Part shown: piece by piece, positions 44,976 to 55,500 of the stretch
How the letters are laid out: every line of letters begins with the position of its first letter
Position numbering within the stretch: the first letter of the stretch is position 1
NCBI GenBank assembly: GCA_021740905.1
Contig: JAIOYV010000032.1
Span: 1-64,000 of the forward strand
Reading direction: 5' to 3'
DNA from: Bacteroidales bacterium
Lineage (GTDB): Bacteria > Bacteroidota > Bacteroidia > Bacteroidales > M50B96
DNA: 64,000 bases
The notes under the pieces: model-generated
The model's database searches: none
The model's input: only the letters and a program-made list of their open reading frames with translations
What the model was told of the DNA's origin: nothing
Program-made: the position numbers and the translations under genes

Positions 44976-45141
44976 ATCATAACTAATCCGTAACAGATTT
45001 CCCATATATTTTTACCCATCATTACGGAATCGTGACTCATTTTTCCAAATCATCGCCGAATCGTAACACTTTTTCCCAGATCATCACAGAAACGTTTCAT
45101 TTTTTTTCTAATCGTCACCGTATCGTGGCAAAACATTTCTG
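44976..45141. repeat. Iteron-like 31-bp tandem repeat array
   Basis: Four contiguous degenerate 31-bp units begin at 45018, 45049, 45080 and 45111, each starting ATC(A/G)TYRC and carrying (A/T)ATCGT about 10 bases later. A fifth, more diverged unit lies at 44976-45006, followed by 11 extra bases. The array is intergenic, directly upstream of the zinc-finger/coiled-coil gene. Units are contiguous without spacers, so this is not a CRISPR. Confidence 0.7.
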
Positions 45142-45308
45142 TATCGTATCAGACTGTTTCTTAATTGTATCAAAGTTGGGGAAATCATTGCTCAAATGGA
45201 AATAATGGGATGACTTTGCCGCATTGTGCATTGATGTTCATTGGGTACAAAAAGAAAAACCCACTTAAGGTGAGAGAAATGGGTTTAGTCTTTCTATTAT
45301 AAAGTGTT

Positions 45309-45657
45309 TTACTTCACAATGACCATCTTTTTGGTTTCGGAATATTCCAGAGTTTCAAGCTTGAAATAGTAGATACCAGCATTTAGGTTTTTGGTTTGAT
45401 ATTTCAGACTGTGTTTTCCTGCATTCACTTCTTCTGAAATCAATATTTCAATTATTTCACTGAGCATGTTAAGTACTGTAAACTCAACTTGGATTCTTTC
45501 TGGTATGTTATAACTGAACTCTATTTATTGGGTAGATGGATTGGGTGTGTTTTGGAATAGCTTGTAGGAATCTTTGTTGATGATTCTTACCTTATCTGCA
45601 ATAGCTATATTGTTAGTTTCATATTTGCCATTACATTCGAGCCGTGGATAAATTAGC
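45309..45657 (-). pseudogene. Remnant of a T9SS cargo C-terminus
   Basis: Leftward translation gives YKLFQNTPNPSTQ, then an in-frame TAA, then IEFSYNIPERIQVEF and onward through NAGIYYFKLETLEYSETKKM to VIVK and stop. This is a type A T9SS sorting domain with an internal stop in its conserved N-terminal motif. The frame closes upstream near 45657, and no exported body precedes it. It is a decayed cargo gene. 45658-45978 shows nothing recognisable, and 45142-45308 also no gene. Confidence 0.8.
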
Positions 45658-45978
45658 TACAATGAACAGAAAAGGGAAAGATAGTTTTATGTTTTACCTG
45701 GTAAAATCACATTTTTCCGAGGTGCTTTTAAAAGTTTGAAATTCGACCAATAGGATAGGAGGTGATTGCATAACTTCCGAAAATTGCCTCTTACTGTTAA
45801 TCAAGGGATCCTATGTGGCTGCACTGCAGAAAATACCATGTAAATAATTACCATAATTCTAAATTGGAGACCGAACACATCATCAAAAAAAAATAGATAT
45901 TAAAGTTAATATTTTGAAAGTTTTATTATTTTTATAGGTTCTGAAACAATTCTAAGATTTTGAAAACTGGGACAAATC

Positions 45979-46350
45979 ATGAAAATAATTAAAAGTAATC
46001 AAATGCCTGAAGCAAATGGACATTATTCCACTTGTATCGAGCATAATGGAATACTCTATATTTCCGGACAGCTGCCTTTTGAACCTACGACCAGAACCTT
46101 GCCTGTAGGCATTAAGATGCAAACCGATCAAGTACTTAAGAATATAGAAAGTATTCTTTCTGCAGCAGGGAGTAACAAAAATAAAGTGATTCAGGTTCGA
46201 CTTTACCTTTCTGATATAAATAACTGGGATACTGTGAATCAGATTTATTCTCTTTTTTTTGGAGATCACAAACCCGTACGTTGTGTTGTTCCGGTGACTA
46301 CTCTTCATTTTGGGGCATTAATAGAAGTTGAAGTCACTGCAGCTCAATAA
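45979..46350 (+). CDS. ridA: RidA family protein
   Basis: RidA/YjgF/UK114 family protein, 123 residues. Members of the RidA subgroup hydrolyse reactive enamine/imine intermediates such as 2-aminoacrylate. The pattern YISGQLPF near residue 28, MQTDQVLKNIESILSAAG in the middle, and the catalytic-region Arg in KPVRCVVPV followed by ALIEVEVTA at the end are typical. It is slightly shorter than usual but appears complete. It stands alone in the island between a decayed T9SS gene and the giant surface-protein gene, with no metabolic partner near; symbol used in the family sense. Confidence 0.88.
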   Translation: MKIIKSNQMPEANGHYSTCIEHNGILYISGQLPFEPTTRTLPVGIKMQTDQVLKNIESILSAAGSNKNKVIQVRLYLSDINNWDTVNQIYSLFFGDHKPVRCVVPVTTLHFGALIEVEVTAAQ

Positions 46351-46560
46351 ATAATTTCTAATAGAAACAAGTATACAATTCAAGAAAATTCACAACCCAT
46401 AATAAATAGAAATAGGCACAATCCGGTCTTTTCTGTATTTCGACTGCCTGATATAATTAGTCATACCTTCAAAGTCAACAGGGTGAAATACAAAGAAAGG
46501 CCGCCTTTCAGGACAGCCTCGCTCAATATATACTAAACTAACTAAACTATAATAAACACT

Positions 46561-49500
46561 CTATTGGATGTTCATTACCTTGGTATCTGTAAATTTGTCG
46601 CATACTATTTTATAGAAATAAGTTCCCGATGATAAATTCCCTGTTTCGAATTGAACACTATATTTCCCGGCATCGTACCGGGCCGAAACCAATTCTTCGA
46701 TTATTTCGCCCAGTGCATTGTACACACTCAATCTTACGTGGCTTGCCTCGGGTAGGTTGAAAGATATTTCGGTCGCATCACGGAATGGGTTAGGAACGTT
46801 TTGATACAGTTTGAAACCGTCAAATTCCTCTCCAATAACTTTCAACTTCTCGATTACCGAAATAGCATCCTTACCATATTGGTCATTCCCCTGGAGCCAA
46901 CTTTCAACCACCAGTTCTTGTTCGGTGTTTCTCGTGAAACTCCATAATTTCAGTGTAAATACATCGCCGTTTGCGATGCCTTCGGTCCTATCTTCGGTAA
47001 AGCTGTCGTCGCCCCAGATAGTAATCGCATTGAAACCATCCTGGTATACGGTGCTACCGATCAATTCGCCCTTAGCATTGTAAACCCCAATCTCGTCGTC
47101 TACTTGTGGGGCAGCGTTCCAAGCATCTTCAAGGATCCCGAGGCTCATGTTGTGCCCGGTGTTTTTCACTTTGTTGTATTTTTCGGGTTGAACAAGCATT
47201 CCATTGCTTTTTGTAGGTGCAGCGGTGTTGGCTGGGAAAGTAAATGATTGCAGGCTGAGCATCTTGATCTGATAACCATGACCTGGCACCATATTGCCAA
47301 TGGTGTTCAAACCATATAGAGGCCAATAAATCTGGCCACCCCCGCTCTTCACAATAATTATTTGCGAAACAATGGGTGACATAACGGTGGCTGCATTCAT
47401 TGGTGTGGTACGCAGATACCCCATAATGCTCCATCCGCCCGGGATGTTGATCGGGCTGACAACAGGATCGATCTGCAATCCTTGTACATGAAGTATTTTG
47501 GCAGTGCTCATTTTTATCTGGTATCCCTGGCCCATCACAGCATTTCCTATGGTGTTCAGGTTATACAGTGGCCAATAGATTGTGCCCGACCCACTCTTCA
47601 CGATAGTTACATTGCTGGCAATAGAATCGAAAATAGCTACCATGTTCGGGTTAACCGGGTCGACATACGTTGACCAAATACTCCAGCCCAAAGGCAGGTC
47701 GATTGGCTGCAAGATGATCGATTGTGCATTCAGGCAGTTGATACCGCTAAAACCACCGGTAATGTAGGTCCCCTGGTTCGGATAGCTGGCAATGTAACAA
47801 GCCGGGCCGCCATATTCTACTCCAAGTGCAGCTTCATAAAGCCTCCATGTAAATGTTTCACCAGGATTGAAGCCGTTGTCCTGGCCTGTTGTTGAACCAT
47901 AAGCAGTAAGAGAAGTCGACATGCCTGACCAATAAGTCCAACCTCCGCACACCATAGTACCATTCGAATTGTAGAATACACCAAGCAAACTGCCATAAGC
48001 TGCATTCATACCATCAAGCATAATGGATGAATTTTGGTCAACAATAATCAAATGTGAATTTGTTGTCGGCGTTACTGTCCAGCCTGGGGGCAATGGTGAG
48101 TTAATAGTAATCACTTCTTCTATTGAACAGCCATTGGCGTCATAAACAATTAGGGTATAAATACCGGCATGTATTGAATCAAGATTTTGAGTTGATGCAC
48201 CATTCGACCAAACAAACGTATAAGGTGATGTACCACCTGAAATTGTAGCAGTTATTGTTCCATCCTGACCACCTAAAGTAGTTACATCTGATCCGGCAAG
48301 TGACAATGACAAAGCAGGTGGTTCAGTTATCGTAACCGATTCCACCTGTGAAATTCCCTGGCCATCGGTAATCGTCAGCGTATAGGTTCCGGGTCCGAGG
48401 CCGTTCAGGGCTAATCCGGTAGCGCCGGTCGACCATTCATAAGTCAATGGAAGTGTTGCGCCCGGAATGATTGGGGCCACTGAAGCTACTACAGAACCAT
48501 TTGCAGCACCATTACATTGAATGTTACTTACCGAGAAGTTGGCAACAGCTATGTCAGCGAAAGTTCCGGTAATTTCCAATACGTAATCGCCATATTCACC
48601 CTGGAATCCGTATACCTTAGCATAATAAGTACCAGCAGATAGCATATTGAAATGGACATTCGATTGTTGCCCACAAGAATTATTGTTATAGCCAAGGTAT
48701 GAACTTGTCAGGAAACTATTTACAGGACATTGATCGTGAACTTCCAATTTGGTATCGAATAGGGAACCACAAAGGCTTACATCTACATCAATGGCATCAA
48801 CCGGCAATTCAAATCTCCACCACTGACGGTCGTAGGGGTGTATCGTAGTTTGGTATACAGGTGGATCATTTAATGCCAAATAGGGGAAGGCTGTAGCACA
48901 GGATTCCCCATTTCCATCCCAGTTGGAGAAGACTGTACAGTACTCGTTGTTGGCAGGATAACCATCGCCGGAAACCTCGGTACTGGCACAAATGGAATAA
49001 GTCCCGAATACCGAAACGTTCACACTGTCGGTAAAGGTAAAGCTATACACCTGTCCAGGTACAATTGTAGCAGTAACCAATTGAGTAACCGGAGCACCAC
49101 CATTCAATGTATATTGAACATTGAAGCTGGAGAGATCAAGTAAGCCATTATTGTAAATGTCGATGGTAACCGCTGCATTGTTCATATTACTGGCCGAAAC
49201 AGGCGAAGTAATGTCTAAAACAGCTCCGTCGTAGATAGCATATTGCACATTGACATTAACCGGGGTTAGATCGCTTCCACAACCGGCAGCCCCGGCTGAG
49301 TAAAATACTGTTCCGTTAAATACCCTGGGTGTATTGGTTAGGTTGAAATATGAGCCACCATGACCACATTCGATTTTCATGTCATTATTTTGATAAATCT
49401 CATTAATCCCATTTCCATTCGTGTAATTTTTACCTGAACCGGTAACATAGGTAATATAGATGCCGTATGTCTCGCCCGCAGGAATTGTAATACCACCTAT

Positions 49501-52500
49501 CGTTAAAAGTGAATTCGCAGTAGTACCCGCAAACTGCACATTAGCACTACCGGCAAGGGTCCATGCAGATTGTGTATTTTGGAATCCCAAATAGGCACCC
49601 TCTTTATACCAAACCTCCATGATTCCGACGTTGTCGCAATTTATAAAGAAACTGTCAATAGTAAGTTCATCGAAAGCAGTAACATCAAACATTACGCCTG
49701 ATGATCCATTGCCTGAAGCCATTGTTGTGAAAAGCTCGTTCGACTCCAAAGTGTTGGAAGAAGCTTGAACGAAGTAGCTTGTTGTGTCGAACAATACAGG
49801 TGTAGTAAAGAAAGTCTCGGTTCCCATTGATACATTAGTTGCATCGAACCACTCATAATTTAATGTAGAATCTGGATTGATAACATTTAATGTTCCTGAA
49901 GTACCTGCCCATATAGTAATGTCGTTTGCCATAGGTGCGGCAGGGCTAACATCCGAAAGTAGGGTAGCAAATGCAGTATCGTTAGTTTGAATGGGATCGC
50001 CGGTATAACTGAGCCAGGCCGAGATTGCAAATTCAGTTTGGAGAGCAACTGCCAGGTCAATCTGCGTTGAAAAGGTATATGTTGCCGTATCACCGGGATT
50101 CAATATACCTGTATAGGTTTCGGTAACCGGACTTACCATACCGGGTTCGTAATACGAAACAGGAATGTTTCCAAATATGGTATCGGCTATATTTACAAAA
50201 GTAATAGTAACATCTTCCAAACCTAAATCACAACCTTCAATCGGAGCAACGATGTTCAACATGGCCAGGTCGAATTGTGGATCTGCAAATAAGGTTGTAC
50301 AGGTAGCATCATTCAAAGTGTTACTGTCGTTTATTAAAACAGTATAGGCACAAAGTTCAAAATTCCCGCCAGGTACAATCAAATTGCCCAGTGATAAAGT
50401 ATCCGATTCAAAGGATGGTAATGCTCCAATGTAAGCGGTAGTAACAGGGTTTAGCCCGTTAACTGTGTAAACCACATCCATACTGTAAATGGTATCGGTC
50501 CCATAGTTATTCACTACCACTTCCACAAGATGGGATGTGTTTTCCAATAAATAGACAGTCGGCGAAAGAATAGCAATTGCCCCGGCATCGGTAGCATAAG
50601 GTGGCTGTACGAATACCTGGTAATCCTCTGTTTCACCGTATGTGTAACTCCCACATGGCACAACTCCTGTTGCAGATGTAGTTTGTTCCAATACCACACG
50701 CATACTATGGTTTCCAAGAGCAGCAGATGTTGGGACGCTCAACATTCCGGTAACTGTTTGTGAAGAAGTGATGGCCGAACTGAGGGCCGTTTCCTGTGGT
50801 TCAGTGTAAACACCATCGTTATTCCAATCTACATACACTTCGACCCAGCAAGAGTATTGTGTTGAACTGCCAGGAGCAAAACCGGAGGTTATACTGATAG
50901 GATGTGCATTTCCAAGAACCAATGCCCCAGGTGCAACCGAATTGTTGTAATTCGAATACAAGGAACCGGATGGGAAAGAATAATTGCTGATATTGCTTAA
51001 ATCAACCTGCACAATTTCTTCGTTTCCATTATTAGTAGCTCCTGACGAACAGAAAACAGGAGGCAAGTTGACCACTGTGAATGAAAGTGTGTCATTGGCA
51101 GGAAAGCCATCACTAAATAATTGGGTATATACATCGAAATGATAGGCCCCGTAAGCAGATAGATCAGTAGGTGTGTTAAACGTGAATGTAGAGGAAGTAC
51201 CACTGGCAATAGGTGTCGTAAAAGCTACTAATTCTGTAACTGTACTCGAAGTAGTACCAGTAATGTCGTAAGTTATTTGAAAGAGGTTGGCAGGCAGACT
51301 ACCCCAGTTGTTAATTTCAACAGATACAATTTCAGCATTGCCAAGGTTTGTTGCAGAAACCGGCGAGTAAGCCCCAACAACGCCTATATCATTAGCCGGA
51401 ATATTTACCACATAAGCAGTAACAGGAACCATGTCACTCGTACAAGAACCAAAAGAGGTGGAAATGTTCATACCCACATTGGGAAATCCTAGGTCGTCGG
51501 TTGTTGGGTTTGTCCAGTCTGCCACAACATCGTCATCGTAGTTTATCCTTCTTAGGAAAGGGTTCGGATAGTTCATCATGGCATCACCGTTCCAGGCTGA
51601 ACTAGGATTGACCGCGAAACCATTAATAGTAGGTGTCCATGCAGCAATTTCAGCAGCAGTCCAGCCCCAAATCATCATGTCCACTATTTCGCCCTGGCCA
51701 TCAACAATCATGGCCCAACCCCGGAAAGTTGGTGGTGCTCCCTGATTCCAGTACATATTACCTCCCCAATAGTCCAGTGAACCTGACTGATCGGTTCTAA
51801 TTTGTACTTCGTCGGCAGCAAATACACCTAAATTCCAATAAGTCGAATTGATAGCTGTTATATCGGTATAGCTGTCACTGATTGCAACAACCCACCCTGT
51901 AGCATCTAATGTAGAACCGGTTAAATTTTGGATTTCAATAACATCATAAGTACCCATATCCATTTCTGTAATGGCCAATCCACTGGAACCACTGCCACCG
52001 GCTTGGGCGTAAAAAATAGCTGTATCGAACAATGGCCCGATGGTCAAGTTGTTTCCAGATGCTAATGGAGTGGTGGATAGTGGATCGTCGTACCATGAAA
52101 TGGAATCGGTAGAAATTACACTTATTGTGGCCATGCTACCATACAAAACTGTTGTGTTTACTGCAACGGGGGCAGAAGGCTGATAGAGCGACTCGACAGT
52201 TGCAAAGGCTGTATCATTATTCTGATTCAGGTCGCCGGTTAGGGTAACCCATGCCGTTAAGTTAAAGATAGAATCCGAAGTTACCGTTAAGTCGACCGGG
52301 GTGGTAAAGCTAAATAGTAATGTATCATTCGATAATAGGGTATTTGTTACAGCTTGCGAAACAACCGTGTTATTGTTCAATTGATAGTAAGCAGTGAGGT
52401 TCCCAGAAATTGTGTTCGATCCAAAGTTATGGATTTTAATGGTAACAGGCTCCACGCCTAATCCACAATCACCAAGTGGTTCGGGAATCGAAACGCAAGC

Positions 52501-55500
52501 TGCATCCCACGGTGCAGGATCGGTTGTGGTAGCTTTGATCATCCAACGACGATCGTTTGTAAATTCTGTCAGGTTTGAACCATTCAGATCTGAATAATAG
52601 TAGGCATCCCAGCGCATGGGAATTTCATCCTGATATCCGATCGGCTGATAATTCCCGGCTACCGGTGGTATTTGTGCAAAACCAGCCTGAAATTCAGTAT
52701 TCGACATGGTAGTGGCTGCCGGATTTGTGATAGGCAGTGTGAGCCATGTATTATAATGGCTGGCATCCAAAACAATGGTATCACCGTTTGCAAGGATGTT
52801 GTGGTTTGCATCTAAAACAACTCCATATACACTGTTCCCGGCATTGTTAGGATCATCGGTAATATACACCTGGATAGCATTGATTTGCTTCAGGCCGTTC
52901 AAATAATACTTGGTTTGATAGATACGACCTGTTTGTGCACCACCATAACCAACGCTTCCACTGGTATCGGCATAAGCAAAGGTATTTTGCGTAGCCTGGT
53001 GGATACCTGTCAATTGGTTGTTTGAATTGTCGGCATCGTTGGGTACACTTACCACAAGACTGTCGAAACCAACAATGGTAGGTGTAAATGGTGCAAAGTA
53101 AACCGTATCGACCGCACCCGAAGTTAGCAAGGGTAAAGTAATCGTGCTTGCAAAGGTGTTGGCCCCTGTAATAGTTAAAGTAACCGGTAGGTTTACCTGA
53201 TCTGCCGAACCAACATTGGTAACTAATACAGAAACTACCTCAGCACCACCTTCAATAGGTACTTCCCCATAATAATATAATCGTTCGATGGCGATATCGT
53301 TGGGAGGTAGTAAAAGGTTGAATTCATCGGCTCCAATATCAGGAGTAAGCGGGTTACGTGGATTGGCATCAATATCGGTGGTCACTTCTGGTACAGGTGT
53401 AGCAGAGGCATTTAGGTAAAGCGAGAAGGTATGCAGGTCGTTGGCCGAAATGTGTTCAGGATCCACACTTAACACATCGCCCGGTGAAACAGTTTGCCAG
53501 TCGGATAATGTAGGATAATCTGCGGTGAAATAACAAAGGCTGTTTCCGGTTGTATAAAGGTTGTTGTTCGAACTGGTAATGCCTGGTAAAACTGCTGAAT
53601 TACCATACAAAGCACGGCCACCATCAAAATTAGCAATCGAATTATTTTTAAAGTCAAATATGCCTGAAGTGGCAGAACCGTAAAAATAGCAGGCAAACAC
53701 AGTACTACCCGTATAGATGGCTACTGAATTGTGGTATACATTGATATAGTTGCTATAATATAGATAGAGGCCATATACGTTCCCGGTATTTCCATTATTA
53801 CTGATCATGTTGTTGGCAACTAAAGCTGGTGCAGCCGAAGTAGCATCACAAGAATATATACGAATACCATAAAAGGTCGAGCCGGCATCATCGTAAATGA
53901 TATTGTTAACTGCTCGTATGGGTCCATCGCTATAGCGGAGATCTATACCATAATTCGTTGAATAACCATTCACTCTTTGATGAACTAAGTTGCCATCGAC
54001 ATTAACTTCGAATTCGTAATTGGTATATACACCATAGCTATAGTAGTCATGCATAGTGTTGTTGATAAGTGCATTTCCGTATTCCGGTGCACTCGAAGCA
54101 GCAAATAAGTATACTGAATAATAACCATCTTGAAAGTAATTCCCAATAAAAGTATTGTAATTATCGCACGAACTTGAATAGCTATATACACATGCATTTT
54201 TATTATTAGTATTGCTTTTTGATTTAATATAACAATTGCTAAAGGTGTTAAAATCGGAGCCTCCATCGAGTACAACTACATAGCCCTGGTTTGCCGTTCC
54301 ATAAGCCTCTAAGTAAATATTTTGAACGGTCACATAATCGGCACCATCCAACATAAATACCCAGTTGTCTGCATTACTTGAAGCACTATATTGAACCGTA
54401 ACATCATTATAATTACCTGTTGCTGACTGGAAAGTAATAGTATTAAAGGCTGATGCCCCGGGAATTTCAGGAATAGTGACTTGTTCATCATATGTGCCGG
54501 ATTCCACATTAACTATAACCGGACCGCATACTCCATTGGTGCTTATAAAATTAACGGCATCCCCAAAAGTGGTAAAATCGCCGGTTGCCCCAATGGTGAA
54601 ATTTCCTGAAACAGCTGTTGTTACACCTGTAACAATCAAACTATCGTTTCCGCTGTTTGGATCGATGCTGTTATTTGGGAGAGAAGACCAAACAGTAAAG
54701 TCGTAAGTGGTTCCGGCCAGCAGGTTGTAATTTCCAATAACCACATCCGCAGATCCACCAATCGGTATAGTTGTGGTATATGATAAAGGTGCTTGAAACA
54801 CCCCGTTTACCATCCAATTTATAACTACCGAGTTCAGGGCCACTAAACCATAATTTGACACGTTTGCTACAATATCGGTAACGCCCGGACAATTTGCATT
54901 TATCCCGGGCAAACCGGTAATGGCTGCATCGTTGTTGGCCAGTGTATATTCATCTGCCCCAACATCAGGTGTAAGCGGGTCGCGAGATTCTCCGTCAATA
55001 TCTGTGGTTACTTCGGAAACAGGTATGGCGGCACCATCCAAGTCCAGTGAATTGGAATGTAAATCAGTACTTGAAAGATAGCTTCCATCGGTATTTAAAA
55101 CATCACCTGGCGAAACAGCCTGCCAATCGGTAATAGTAGGATAATCGGAAGAAAAATAACACAGGCTTGCACCGGTTGTATACAGGTTATTGTTAGAACT
55201 TATGAGGCTGTTGATAATATTTGCTGTACCGTATAGTGCTCGCCCACCTGTCTTGTTTACAATACTATTATTCAAAAAGGTGTAATTACCTGATGAAGAA
55301 GAACCATAGATATATGCTCCATAAGTAGTTCCTCCCGAATTTATATTTACCGAATTATGGTACACATTTATGTAATTGCTATAGTATAAATATAATCCAT
55401 AGGTTGTACCGGTATTTCCATCGTTGTATACCCAATTATTGGCTACTAAACCAGGGGCTGTTGGGGTAGCATCACAATAATATATCCTCAAACCATAAAA

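Noticed and set aside
44976-45141. CRISPR array
   Set aside because: The 31-bp units are contiguous and degenerate with no unique spacers, and no cas gene is present in the window.
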